From positions 62,001-126,000 of the forward strand of contig JADJJE010000001.1 in the NCBI GenBank assembly GCA_016706685.1: 64,000 nucleotides of DNA. Reading direction: 5' to 3'. The notes beneath the pieces were generated by a model. That model was not told the DNA's origin. It saw nothing but the letters and a program-made list of their open reading frames with translations, and did no database searches. Each line of letters starts with the position of its first letter. The stretch's first letter is position 1. The position numbers and the translations under genes were made by a program. This document shows, in pieces, positions 46,728-55,484 of this stretch. This stretch comes from Sandaracinaceae bacterium (GTDB lineage Bacteria > Myxococcota_A > Polyangia > Polyangiales > Houyiibacteriaceae).

Positions 46728-47516
46728 ATGGACACCGCAATGCGCAACCTCGAGCAGATTCAAGAGAGCGAGCCGGACGACGGCTCGAGTCGTCGCCTTG
46801 GGATGCTGGCGATGGCAGCCCTGGCCACCGTGATGTTGGTCTTCGCCATGGGCACCATGCTCCAGGCGGGGGCCGAGGACCCGGCCGAGGCCGAGGACCC
46901 GCTGGCCGCTCTCGACCGCGCCGCCGGCATGCAGCTGCGCGCCGAGGACGCGCCCGAAGAAGACGTGAACGTGGACGCCCGCGCCCTGCGCTTCCACGAG
47001 ACGCTCAGCGCCTCGCCGTCGTCGGCGGATGACCGCCCCGAGGTGGAGGCCGCCCTGGCCGCTGCGGCTGCCGAGCTGGACCACCCGGAGCCGCTCCCGC
47101 CCGGCATGGGCGCCGACGCCGTGATGCAGGCGCTGCCGGCTGCCGTGGCCGCGAGCCCCGACAACGGCGACCTTGCCTTGGCCATGCCGGGCGACCCGAT
47201 GGTGGCGGCCGCGCTCCCCGAGGTGGCCCGCCAGCGTGAGCCCCGCGCGCGTGCGTCCATGGGAGAGGAGGGGCTCTACACGCTCCAGGTCATCAGCTAC
47301 CGCACCCGCGAGGAGGCCGAGATCTTCGCCGAGGCGTTGCGCGGGCGCGGCCACCAGGCGTTCGTGACCGAGGCCGAGCTGGGCGAGCGCGGCGTGTTCT
47401 TCCGGGTGCGCATCGGACCGTTCGAGCACGCTCGCGACGCCGAGCGCTACCGCACCACGTTCGAGCAGGAAGAGCAGATGAACACCTACGTCGTGCGCCG
47501 TCGCGACGAGGTCTGA
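46728..47516 (+). CDS. SPOR-domain membrane protein
   Basis: A 262-residue protein. The start at 46728 is chosen because the longer reading has no signal. One membrane segment spans residues about 26-46 (LGMLAMAALATVMLVFAMGT). An acidic Ala-rich linker follows, then a C-terminal SPOR domain at about 185-262 (YTLQVISYRTREEAEIFAEA, GVFFRVRIGPFEHARDAERY). SPOR domains bind denuded glycan strands at division sites. It follows mepA after a 7-T run at 46650-46656. Confidence 0.85.
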   Translation: MDTAMRNLEQIQESEPDDGSSRRLGMLAMAALATVMLVFAMGTMLQAGAEDPAEAEDPLAALDRAAGMQLRAEDAPEEDVNVDARALRFHETLSASPSSADDRPEVEAALAAAAAELDHPEPLPPGMGADAVMQALPAAVAASPDNGDLALAMPGDPMVAAALPEVARQREPRARASMGEEGLYTLQVISYRTREEAEIFAEALRGRGHQAFVTEAELGERGVFFRVRIGPFEHARDAERYRTTFEQEEQMNTYVVRRRDEV

Positions 47517-47550
47517 CGTAACCCGAGCGCCGACCAGTCATAGTGCAGGC

Positions 47551-48243
47551 ATGCCTGCCCCACGCACCATGCGCCCCCTCCACGTTCTCACCGTGCTGGG
47601 GGCTTCGCTCTTTCTGGGTTGCTCCGAGCCAGCCCCTCCGCGCGCCCCCACCAGCAACGGGAGCAGCGAACCGAGCGCGGACGCGGACGGCACCCGTCTG
47701 GCCGAGGATCCTCCGTCCCACCTGCGCGTGGCCATCTTGGCTGGCGGCTGCTTCTGGTGCCTGGAGGGGCCGCTCGAGCGCATCGCGGGTGTGGGCGAGG
47801 TGCTCTCGGGCTACACCGGCGGCGACGTGGAGCACGTCACCTACCGGCAGATCGGGCGCGGCAGCACCGGCCACGTCGAGGCGGTGCGGGTGGTGTACGA
47901 CCCGGCACAGGTCACGTTCGCGCAGATCCTCGAAGTGTTCGTGCGCAACATCGACCCCACCCAGGACGACGGTCAGTTCTGCGACCGCGGCACGCAATAC
48001 CGCTCCGCCATCTTCGTGGCCAACGCCGAGGAGCGCGTGGCCGCCGAGGCTGCGCTAGCGAGCGCGCGCGCGACGCTGGGACGCGCGGTGGTCACCGAGA
48101 TCCGCGACGTGGCCCCCTTCTGGGTGGCCGAGGACTACCACCAGGACTTCTACCGCACGCATCCGGCGCACTACACACAGTACCGGACGGGCTGCGGCCG
48201 CGACGCCCGCCTCGAGCAGCTGTGGGGCAGCGCGCCACACTGA
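47551..48243 (+). CDS. msrA: Peptide-methionine (S)-S-oxide reductase, lipoprotein
   Basis: A 230-residue protein. The signal ends ASLFLGCSE (Cys24), then a Ser/Pro/Asp linker. The MsrA domain has the catalytic GGCFWC (C67, C70), the GGDVEHVTYRQIGRGSTGH loop, EDYHQDFYRTHP, and a resolving Cys near the C-terminus (TGCGRD). It repairs oxidised methionine in envelope proteins. Start ATGs at 47551 and 47569 are both possible. Confidence 0.9.
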   Translation: MPAPRTMRPLHVLTVLGASLFLGCSEPAPPRAPTSNGSSEPSADADGTRLAEDPPSHLRVAILAGGCFWCLEGPLERIAGVGEVLSGYTGGDVEHVTYRQIGRGSTGHVEAVRVVYDPAQVTFAQILEVFVRNIDPTQDDGQFCDRGTQYRSAIFVANAEERVAAEAALASARATLGRAVVTEIRDVAPFWVAEDYHQDFYRTHPAHYTQYRTGCGRDARLEQLWGSAPH

Positions 48244-48254
48244 GCGTGAGGGAG

Positions 48255-49019
48255 CTACTGGATGGAGCGCCAGGTCACCTCGGGGCGCACCTCGAGGTGC
48301 ACGTGGTTCGCGTGCGCGTCGTTGTGATGCGGCGAGACGACCACTTGGAACAGCTCGGCCTCGACCGCGCGGCACACGATCTGCCGCAGGACCGCGCTGG
48401 GACCGGGCTCGTCGGGCGGGTGCGTGCACGGCGGGGCCCCGCGCTCGCGGGAGCTCCAGTCGGTCAGCACGTCGAGACGCGTGCCGTCCTCGAACTCCAC
48501 GTAGCGCAGGTCGATGGCCAGCGCGCGGGCATGACCGCTGGCGCGCGCCGTGCCCGCCACGCGGGAGTTGGGGCGGAACGTGCTCATGTGCTGGATGCGG
48601 GTGACGCCGAACTCACGCAGTACCGGGGTCCAGGCCAAGAGCGCCAGCGCCAGGCGACAGTCGAGCGCCGAGTGCAGCGGGCTGTTCCCCGAGTGCTCGA
48701 AGCGCACGCCGTTGAGCGGGCCGTCCAGCAAGAGCCCGGCGCTGCGGATGTCTGCCTGGTTCTCCCCGGCATAGGCGCGGAAGCGGGCGCCGTGCGCGCG
48801 CAGCGTGGCGCGGCAGGCGTGGTCCTCGAGGTTGGCGATCACCGACCCGGCAGGCACGTCTTGCAGCGGCGGCTCGGCCGGGAAGCGGTGCGTGACGTTG
48901 GCCTTCACGAAGGAGACCGAAGCGGGCACGACCAGGGCGAGCGCCAACACCACGACCAGCCCACTGCCACACAGCTGAGCGAGCGCGGCCGGGGCCGCCG
49001 TGGTCGGCTCGCGGCGCAC
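48255..49019 (-). CDS. M15-like (extensin-like/VanY-type) zinc peptidase, membrane anchored
   Basis: A 254-residue protein starting at a GTG 3 bases after the PBP stop and reusing GGGGAG as its ribosome site. An N-terminal membrane segment (LVVVLALALVVPA) is followed by a peptidase-like domain: STFRPNSRVAGT, SGHARALAIDLRYVE (S-x-H...D) and HHNDAHANHVHLEV (H-x-x-H-x-H). These residues match the zinc site of M15 D-Ala-D-Ala peptidases and the extensin-like family. Probably involved in peptidoglycan trimming with the PBP encoded before it. Confidence 0.78.
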   Translation of the reverse strand: MRREPTTAAPAALAQLCGSGLVVVLALALVVPASVSFVKANVTHRFPAEPPLQDVPAGSVIANLEDHACRATLRAHGARFRAYAGENQADIRSAGLLLDGPLNGVRFEHSGNSPLHSALDCRLALALLAWTPVLREFGVTRIQHMSTFRPNSRVAGTARASGHARALAIDLRYVEFEDGTRLDVLTDWSSRERGAPPCTHPPDEPGPSAVLRQIVCRAVEAELFQVVVSPHHNDAHANHVHLEVRPEVTWRSIQ

Positions 49020-49021
49020 GT

Positions 49022-50428
49022 TCAGCGCTCCCCGCTCGCGGCGCGGGCCACGCGCGGCGCCTCCACCAGGTAGTAGCGCAGCGCCTCACGCGCCATGTAG
49101 CTGGCCTTCACGCGCCACTCGGGGTGGTTCACCACCAGCGCGGCCACGGCGATGGTGGGGGCGTCCGCCGGCGCGAAGCCCACCCACCACGTGTAGCCGC
49201 GGTACGGATCGCTGCCCGTCAGCGTGCCGGTCTTGCCCGCGATGGCGATGCCCGGCAGGAACGGGTTGCCCTGCCCGTCGTAGAACGCGCTGCGCGCCGT
49301 CCCGTGCGTGACCGTGCGGCGCATCATGTCGCCGGTGCGGCGCGCGGTACGACGCGTGAGCACCGACCGGTAGATGGCGGGCTCGTGCTGATACACACGC
49401 TCGCCGCGAGCCGAGAGCACCTCGTGCACGATGGCGGCGCGCGGCATCTGCCCGTCGTTGGCGATGGTGGCGGCCAGCAGCCCGGCGTGCAGCGGCGACA
49501 TGTGCGTGTGCCAGAAGCCCGCCGACGTGCGCGCGAACTCGAGGCGATCGGCCGGCACCTCCGCCGGGCTGGGCCGCACGGCGATGTCGAAGGGCACGCG
49601 CTGACCCCAGGCGAACGCGGACGCGTACCGCGTGATGGTGGCGGGGTTCAGGTGGCGGTCGGCCAGCTTCGCGAAGACGCTGTTGATGGACCCGCCCATG
49701 GCCTCGGCGAGCGTGGCACACCAGCGGTCGCGCGCGGTGTCGTCGCCGAGATCGCTGACCTCCAGGCGGTTGGCGCCGCCGTGGTAGCAAACGCGCGTGT
49801 CTTCACCGACGCCCGCGTCCAGCAGGGCTGCTCCCGTGATGATCTTGAAGACCGACGCGGTGGGCGGCGTGGGGTCCAGCACCAGGTCGCTGGCCCGCGG
49901 GTTGGCGCTGCTGTGGCTGACATAGGCCAGCACGCGGCCCGAGCTGGGCTCGATGGCCACCACGGCGCCATAGGGCACTTCATAGGACGCGAAGCGTGAG
50001 GCGATGTGCGCCTGCAGACCGGGGTGCAGCGTGAGGACCGCGCGCGCGCCGCCGTCGAGGGGCGACACCAGCCGCTCTCCGTCGAGCGCATGCACGCGAG
50101 GGTCGAAGCCATCGAGGTGAGCAGCGAGGCCGGCCGGCACGCTGTCGTCGGCGTCGTAGGCGTAGCTGTCTTCCGGAAGCTCGGTCGCTTCTACGGCAAC
50201 TGGGGCGGGGGTGGCGCCAGCCGGTGGTGGACTCGCGGCCGGAGCCACGCTCGCTGCGGCGGGCGCCTGCGCAGCGGCGGTGGTGACCGCCAGGGTGCCT
50301 GCAGGCGCGCCCTCCTCGGCGGCGTGCGACGCGCTCGCGCCGCCCACGCTGACGGTCATGGCAAAGAGGCCGCCTGCGCAGAGGCACGCGGCAAGGATCT
50401 CCGCCACTCTTCGGGCCGAAAAACGCAT
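49022..50428 (-). CDS. Penicillin-binding transpeptidase domain protein
   Basis: A 468-residue protein. It has an N-terminal signal/anchor, then an Ala/Pro-rich linker to about residue 85, then a transpeptidase domain with SxxK as S-V-F-K (PPTASVFKIITGAALL), S-I-N (GGSINSVFAKLADR) and the KTG triad (AGKTGTLTGSDPYRG). The fold order fits PBP2/FtsI-like transpeptidases that lack a transglycosylase domain and an obvious dimerisation domain. The start at 50428 is chosen over 50458 because the signal begins at MRFSARR. Confidence 0.85.
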   Translation of the reverse strand: MRFSARRVAEILAACLCAGGLFAMTVSVGGASASHAAEEGAPAGTLAVTTAAAQAPAAASVAPAASPPPAGATPAPVAVEATELPEDSYAYDADDSVPAGLAAHLDGFDPRVHALDGERLVSPLDGGARAVLTLHPGLQAHIASRFASYEVPYGAVVAIEPSSGRVLAYVSHSSANPRASDLVLDPTPPTASVFKIITGAALLDAGVGEDTRVCYHGGANRLEVSDLGDDTARDRWCATLAEAMGGSINSVFAKLADRHLNPATITRYASAFAWGQRVPFDIAVRPSPAEVPADRLEFARTSAGFWHTHMSPLHAGLLAATIANDGQMPRAAIVHEVLSARGERVYQHEPAIYRSVLTRRTARRTGDMMRRTVTHGTARSAFYDGQGNPFLPGIAIAGKTGTLTGSDPYRGYTWWVGFAPADAPTIAVAALVVNHPEWRVKASYMAREALRYYLVEAPRVARAASGER

Positions 50429-50499
50429 CACCCTGGAACCTAGGGATGCCGGCGCCATACGTCAAAAAAGCGAGCGCCAGGGGCCGCTCTGCACCGTAC

Positions 50500-51420
50500 T
50501 CACCCGCGTGGATGATACGTGGCGTGCACGTGACGCAGATGCGCGCCGGTGACGTGCGTGTAGACCTCGGTGGTGGAGATGTCCGCATGGCCCAGCATGG
50601 CCTGCACGGCGCGGAGATCGGCGCCGCCCACCAAGAGGTGCGTCGCGAAGCTGTGGCGCAGCTTGTGCGGCGAGATCTCCTTGTCGATGCCGGCCACCCG
50701 CGTGTAGGCGCGCACATATTTCCAGAAGGCCTGGCGCGTGAGCGGCGTCCCGCGCGACGTCAGGAACACATGGGACGCGGCCGCCCCCGAGCGCAGCGCC
50801 CACTGGGGGCGGACATCACGCAGATAGGTGACGAGATACTCGATGGCTACGTCGCCGAGCGGCACGATGCGGCGCTTGCTGCCCTTGCCGAACGCGTTCA
50901 GGAAGCGCCCCTCGAGGTGCATGTCACCCAGCTGGAGGCGCACCAGCTCGGACACGCGCAAGCCCGCCGCGTACATGGTGTGCAACATGGCCCGGTCGCG
51001 CACGGCGTTGGGCTTGTTCCCACGGGGCGCGGCCAAGAGCCGTAGTACTTCGTCTTCCGTCATCACCACGGGCAACCGCTTGGCGAGCCGCGGGCCCTCC
51101 ATCTGCTGGGTGGGGTCCCGGCGCACCTCGCGCTCGCGCAGCAGGTACTTGAAGAAGCCGCGCAGCGCGCTCAGCACCCGCGCCTGGGAGCGGGCGGCCA
51201 GGCCCTCTTTGCCCACGTGGGCCAGGTAGCGGGCCATGTCGCCCTCCCCCGCGTCTTCGATCGCCACGCCGCGGTCTTCGAGCCAGGCCGCGAAGCGGGC
51301 CAGGTCGCTGGCATAGGCGCTCAGCGTGTTCTTCGCGAGCCCCCGCTCCACCTTCAAGTGGGCCAGGTACGAGTCGAACAGCTGGTCGTCGGCGGACACC
51401 GTTGCAGTCTCGCGCCCCAC
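50500..51420 (-). CDS. xerD: Tyrosine recombinase XerD-like
   Basis: A 306-residue site-specific recombinase of the XerC/XerD kind that resolves chromosome dimers at dif. The SAM-like N-domain opens with YLAHLKVERGLAKNTLSAYA. The catalytic set is R in AAGLRVSELVRLQ, K in FGKGSKRRIVPLG, H-x-x-R in HKLRHSFATHLL, H in LGHADISTTEVYTHV, and the nucleophile Tyr in EVYTHV. The length is standard, and there is no phage or integron context. The GTG start at 51420 could also be the GTG at 51399. Confidence 0.9.
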   Translation of the reverse strand: MGRETATVSADDQLFDSYLAHLKVERGLAKNTLSAYASDLARFAAWLEDRGVAIEDAGEGDMARYLAHVGKEGLAARSQARVLSALRGFFKYLLREREVRRDPTQQMEGPRLAKRLPVVMTEDEVLRLLAAPRGNKPNAVRDRAMLHTMYAAGLRVSELVRLQLGDMHLEGRFLNAFGKGSKRRIVPLGDVAIEYLVTYLRDVRPQWALRSGAAASHVFLTSRGTPLTRQAFWKYVRAYTRVAGIDKEISPHKLRHSFATHLLVGGADLRAVQAMLGHADISTTEVYTHVTGAHLRHVHATYHPRG

Positions 51421-51496
51421 GCCGGCGGCGGCAATTTTCTCGGGGTCCCGGGTGAGCAGCGGCGCGCGTGCATCCGAGTGGTAGGCTCGCGGCCAA

Positions 51497-52605
51497 ATGA
51501 GCGTGAATTTCCTCCACTACGCGTGGCCCGTCTCGCCCTACTCGGCCAAGACGCGCGCGTACCTGACCTTCAAGCGCATCCCCTTCGTGGAGGTCGCACC
51601 CAGCGCCATCACGCTGTTCGGCGACATCCGCAAGGCCGTCGGGGCCGCCGTCATGCCCACGGTGGTCACGCCGGAGGGGCAGTGGATGCAGGACAGCACG
51701 GAGATCATCGACGCGCTCGAGACGCGCTTCCCACGGGCGCCGGTGACCCCGAGACGCCCAAGCAGCGCATCGCCGCGCTCCTATTGGAGCTGCACGCCGA
51801 CGAGTGGCTGCCGAGCGTGGCCCTGCACTACCGCTGGAACCGGCACGAGAACCGCGACTTCGCGCTGCGCGAGTTTGGTCGCTGCGCGTTTCCGCGGCTG
51901 CCCGCCGCGCTCCAGACGCTGGCCGTGCGTCCGGTGGCCAACAAGATGGCGGGCTACCGCGCGGTGGTGGGCGTGACGCACGACACCATCCCGGGCGTGG
52001 AGCGCTTCACCGAGCAGCTCATCGCGCAGCTCGAGGCGCACTTCCGCGCGCATCCGTTCCTGTTCGGCACTCGGCCGTCCATCGCCGACTTTGCGCTGTA
52101 CGGTCCGCTTTGGGCCCACCTCTACCGCGACCCGGCGTCCACCTATCTGTTCCGTGACGCGCCGCACGTGGTGCTGTGGTTCGAGCGCTTGATGAGCCCG
52201 CTGGGCCGTGACGGCGCGTTCCTGGCGGACGACGTGGTGCCACCCACGCTCGAGCCGGTGCTAGCCACGTTCTTCGCCGAGCAGATGCCCTTCGTGATGG
52301 CGCTGATGGACGCCATCGACACGTGGTGTGCCGCTCACCCCGGCGCCACGCGTGTGCCCCGCAGCCTGGGGGAGCACCCGTTCGTCATCGGAGGCGCGGA
52401 GGGCACGCGCCGGCTGCTGACCTACACCCAGTGGATGGCGCAGCGGCCCATGGGCGCCTATGCGGCGCTCTCGCGTACGCCGCGCAGCGAGGTGGATGAG
52501 TGGCTGCGCCGGCTCGGCGGCGAGGACGCGGTCCGTGCCCTCGGGCGGCCGGTGCGGCACCCGTTCGAGCGCAGGTCGTTCCAGATGCAGCTCGCCTCCG
52601 CGTAG
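51497..52605 (+). CDS. Glutathione-transferase-like protein, frameshifted
   Basis: From the ATG at 51497 the N-terminal thioredoxin-fold half reads FLHYAWPVSPYSAKTRAYLT and then MPTVVTPEGQWMQDSTEIID. The frame breaks near 51743-51746. Adding one G to GTG-A (R-A-P-V then D-P-E-T-P-K) restores the helical half ending LASA at 52603-52605. The intact protein would be 369 residues, longer than a typical GST. The catalytic Ser/Tyr cannot be assigned with confidence. The long C-terminal half (FALREFGRCAFPRLPAALQT, HPFLFGTRPSIADFALYG) is GST-type. Confidence 0.75.
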
Positions 52606-52618
52606 TATCCGGCAGCTC

Positions 52619-54703
52619 ATGTCGACCCGCCTGCCCTCGCTCCTGCTCCGCCTCGGCCTGCTGCTGGCCTGCTCCACGCCCGTGGTGGCCAGCGCCGATG
52701 CATGCGACGAGGGCAACCTGCTGCGAGGTCACCCCGTGCTGAGGAGCGGCCACGTGGTGGGCGACCCGCTCGCGGCCACGGACGGCTGGCTCCTGCCCGA
52801 CGGCCGCGGGCCCACGCGGTCCGACAGCGTGCGGCTCGGCCCGGGCGCCCGGCTGCGCGTGGAGCTGGGGAACGCAGCGTCGGTCGTGGCGGTCTACGTG
52901 CAGGGTGATGCCCGCGCCACGCTCCTGGTGGAGGCCGCCGGCGCGGACGGACGCTTCACCCCGCTCTTCACCGCGGCCCCCGTGGAAGGCGGCGGCGAGC
53001 GCGGGCGCGGCGCGCTGCTCCCGGAGCGCACGTTGCAGTCCCTGCGCGTGACCAACACCACCAACGCCGAGGTGTCGCTGAGCGAGGTGGGCATCTACGC
53101 CTGCGAGCGCGCGCTCGCGGACGCCGCACGCTGGACCCGCGCCACGCCCGACCTCGACACAGCGCGGGCTCGCACCCAGCGTGTCGGCTGGGCCAAGGTC
53201 GCGTTCGGGCTGCTCGCGCTCCTGCTCCTGCTGGGGGTGGCCCCGGGGCTCTCGCCGCGTCGTGCCCAGGCGCTCCACCTCGCGCTGTGCCTCGCGGCGT
53301 GCGGGGCATGGCTCGACTTCGGCACCTTCGCGGCCAACCCACGCGGCCCGCTGCACCTGTGGGACTCGGTGCACTACTTTCTCGGCTCGAAGTACGTCCG
53401 CGAGGTGGGCTTCACCAAGCTCTACGACTGCATGGGCGCGAGCGCCGAGCGGCGCGGGCGGGCCGAGATCTTCGAGCGCGGCGTCATGCGACGGCTCGAG
53501 GACAACGTCCGCGTGCCGGGCAGCGCGATTCGGCGAGAGGCGGCGCGCTGCACCACGTTCACAGAGGCACGCGCCCGCGAGCTCGACGCGGACCTCACCG
53601 CGCTGGGCCAACTGGGGCTGCCCTTCGGGATGCCCATCGAGGCGTTCGCCAACGACCGGGGATACATGGCCACGCCGTTTGGCGCTGCCCTGCACCACGC
53701 GGTGACTGCAGGAACGGCACCCAGTCACGGGTTCTTTCTGACCTTCGCGCTCATCGACGGCCTCTGCCTGATCCTCGCCGTGGTGGTGCTCGGGCTCGGC
53801 CTCGGGTTGCGTCCCGCGACCTTCGTGGCCGTGGCCCTCGCTGTGGGCGCGCCGTGGGACTACTACTGGCTGGGCGGCGCCTTCGATCGCCACACGTGGC
53901 TGCTGCTGTTCGCGGGCGCCATGGTGACCATCCACCGCGGCCACGCCAAGACTGCGGGCGTGCTACTCGCCACGCTGGTCTTGCACCGCGCGTTCCCAGC
54001 GGGCTTCGCCCTCGGAGCGCTGCTGTTCGCGTGGCTGCCGCGCCCCGACAACGCTTCGGGGGGCCCACCCGCTGGCCCGCGCATGCTGGCTGCGTTCACC
54101 GTCACGCTCCTCTCGGGGATCGCCCTCGGGGCCTTGGTCGCGGGTCCCGCCGCGTGGCTCGAGTTCGCAGACCGCCTGAGGGTGCACGTCCACACGCCTG
54201 TGGCCAATGAGTTGGGCCTCGGTGCCGGCCTCCGGCTGATGGGGGGAGACCTCGATACCGTGTTTGATCCAGGTCAATTGGACGGGCTCTTACCGTGGCA
54301 GCAAGCGGTGCACATGCTCGACCACGCCAGGGCACCCCTGCGTTGGCTGGGAGCACTCGCCGCGCTGCTGCTCCTAGTGCGGGCCGCGAGGCTGCGGCGC
54401 CCCGCGCTCGAGGGGGCCTTCGCCGGGGCACTCCTGCTCCTGTGTGTGTCCAATATCGCCAGCTATTACGGGGGCTTCATCGTGTTGGTGGCCGCGCTGC
54501 CGGGCCTCTCTTGCAAGGGGCGCTCGCTGGTGGTGGCCGCGGCGCTCGGCACCCAGGTGTTCGCCCTGCTCCCGGGGCTGGGCGCGCTCGACGTCTACGC
54601 GCTCACCTCATTGGCGCTGCTGAGCGCGTTGGCACTACCCCAAGTACGGACCTTGACGCTCGCCCAGCCAGGGAGTATTCCGGCCGACAAGGGTTCGAGT
54701 TGA
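52619..54703 (+). CDS. Polytopic membrane protein with N-terminal beta domain (paralogue A)
   Basis: A 694-residue protein: signal peptide, then a galactose-binding-like beta domain at about 30-165 (RVELGNAASVVAVYVQGDAR, a 'D-G-R-F' turn, SLSEVGIYAC), then about 10 membrane helices. The first luminal loop holds DSVHYFLGSKYVREVGFTKLYDC-type sequence, and NDRGYMATPFGAALHH lies later. The layout suggests a GT-C-fold glycosyl- or polyprenyl-phosphate-dependent transferase, but no catalytic motif is recognised. The same plan recurs in the gene at 55485. It ends 18 bases before the pentapeptide lipoprotein gene. Confidence 0.7.
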   Translation: MSTRLPSLLLRLGLLLACSTPVVASADACDEGNLLRGHPVLRSGHVVGDPLAATDGWLLPDGRGPTRSDSVRLGPGARLRVELGNAASVVAVYVQGDARATLLVEAAGADGRFTPLFTAAPVEGGGERGRGALLPERTLQSLRVTNTTNAEVSLSEVGIYACERALADAARWTRATPDLDTARARTQRVGWAKVAFGLLALLLLLGVAPGLSPRRAQALHLALCLAACGAWLDFGTFAANPRGPLHLWDSVHYFLGSKYVREVGFTKLYDCMGASAERRGRAEIFERGVMRRLEDNVRVPGSAIRREAARCTTFTEARARELDADLTALGQLGLPFGMPIEAFANDRGYMATPFGAALHHAVTAGTAPSHGFFLTFALIDGLCLILAVVVLGLGLGLRPATFVAVALAVGAPWDYYWLGGAFDRHTWLLLFAGAMVTIHRGHAKTAGVLLATLVLHRAFPAGFALGALLFAWLPRPDNASGGPPAGPRMLAAFTVTLLSGIALGALVAGPAAWLEFADRLRVHVHTPVANELGLGAGLRLMGGDLDTVFDPGQLDGLLPWQQAVHMLDHARAPLRWLGALAALLLLVRAARLRRPALEGAFAGALLLLCVSNIASYYGGFIVLVAALPGLSCKGRSLVVAAALGTQVFALLPGLGALDVYALTSLALLSALALPQVRTLTLAQPGSIPADKGSS

Positions 54704-54721
54704 GTACGGAGGATGAATCAA

Positions 54722-55387
54722 ATGCGTAAGACCATTGTACTGTTCGCGGGGTTGTCGATGCTGGTGGCCGGTTGCGGAGACGGCGACGTCACCATCATTC
54801 CCGACCTGGGTGACGACATGGACAGCAGCATGTCCAACGTCGCGCAGACCAACGTCGCGCAGACCAACGTCGCGCAGACCAACGTCGCGCAGACCAACGT
54901 CGCGCAGACCAACGTCGCCGAGACGAACGTGGCCCTCACCAACGTGGCCCTCACCAACGTGGCCCTCACCAACGTGCCGCTCACGAACATCGCCCTGACG
55001 AACATCGCGCAGACCAACGTCGCGCTCACCAACCTCGTCTTGACGAACATCGCGCAGACCAACGCCGCGCTCACCAACATCGCGCTCACCAACATCGCCG
55101 GCAACAACCTCGCGATCACCAACATCGCGCTCACCAACATCGCCGGCAACAACCTCGCGCTCACCAACATCGCCGGCAACAACCTCGCGATCACCAACAT
55201 CGCCGGCAACAACCTCGCGCTCAACAACATTGCGATCAGCAACATCGGGGGCAACAACCTCGCGATCAGCAACATCGGGGGCAACAACCTCGCGATCAGC
55301 AACATCGGGGGCAACAACCTCGCGATCAGCAACATCGGGGGCAACAACCTCGCGATCAGCAACCTCTCGCTCTCGAACTTCCCGTGA
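54722..55387 (+). CDS. Lipoprotein made of 36 Asn-ladder pentapeptide repeats
   Basis: A 221-residue protein. The ATG at 54722 is chosen (MRKTIVLFAGLSMLVAGC, lipid Cys18) because GGAGG lies 9 bases upstream; the ATG at 54713 is too close. After an acidic stretch (19-38) come 36 perfect five-residue units (39-218) each starting with Asn: NVAQT, NVALT, NIALT, NIAGN, NLAIT, NIGGN, NLAIS. Pentapeptide-repeat proteins (A-[D/N]-L-x-x) fold as square right-handed beta-helices with four units per turn, so this would be nine turns, about 40 angstroms. Here Thr, Asn or Ser sits before the Asn and an Asn ladder fills one column. It ends NFP. The outer membrane anchor is implied; the role is unknown. Confidence 0.85.
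   Translation: MRKTIVLFAGLSMLVAGCGDGDVTIIPDLGDDMDSSMSNVAQTNVAQTNVAQTNVAQTNVAQTNVAETNVALTNVALTNVALTNVPLTNIALTNIAQTNVALTNLVLTNIAQTNAALTNIALTNIAGNNLAITNIALTNIAGNNLALTNIAGNNLAITNIAGNNLALNNIAISNIGGNNLAISNIGGNNLAISNIGGNNLAISNIGGNNLAISNLSLSNFP
54836..55375 (+). repeat. 15-base and 30-base tandem coding repeats in the pentapeptide gene
   Basis: The first five units (54836-54910) are identical copies of AACGTCGCGCAGACC. Units 28-35 (55241-55360) are four identical 30-base copies encoding NIGGN-NLAIS. The middle is diverged. Identical units at both ends suggest recent, separate expansions. Confidence 0.92.
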
Positions 55388-55394
55388 CATCCCT

Positions 55395-55419
55395 GGGGCG
55401 GCCAGTTCCCTGCCGCCCC
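55395..55419 (+). terminator. GC hairpin after the pentapeptide gene
   Basis: GGGGCGGC (55395-55402) and GCCGCCCC (55412-55419) form a perfect 8-bp stem with a 9-base loop, 7 bases after the stop codon. The downstream sequence (GCGTTCGTTCC) has only a weak T content. It probably separates the lipoprotein transcript from the next gene. Confidence 0.6.
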
Positions 55420-55436
55420 GCGTTCGTTCCAGCAAC

Positions 55437-55466
55437 ACGCCGTGATCTCGCAAGGGGTCACGGCGT
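55437..55466 (+). other. Second hairpin in the leader of paralogue B
   Basis: ACGCCGTGA (55437-55445) pairs with TCACGGCGT (55458-55466), a perfect 9-bp stem with a 12-base loop, ending 18 bases before the ATG at 55485. It could be a leader structure or part of the terminator region. Confidence 0.4.
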
Positions 55467-55484
55467 TCGCGCATTCTCCGTCCC

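Noticed and set aside
50500..51420. XerD-like recombinase as sign of an integrated element
   Set aside because: It is of standard chromosomal XerD length and lies between cell-wall and housekeeping genes; no att-like repeats or phage genes are seen.
54836..55375. 15/30-base repeat as a CRISPR array
   Set aside because: There are no unique spacers; the units are coding pentapeptide repeats.
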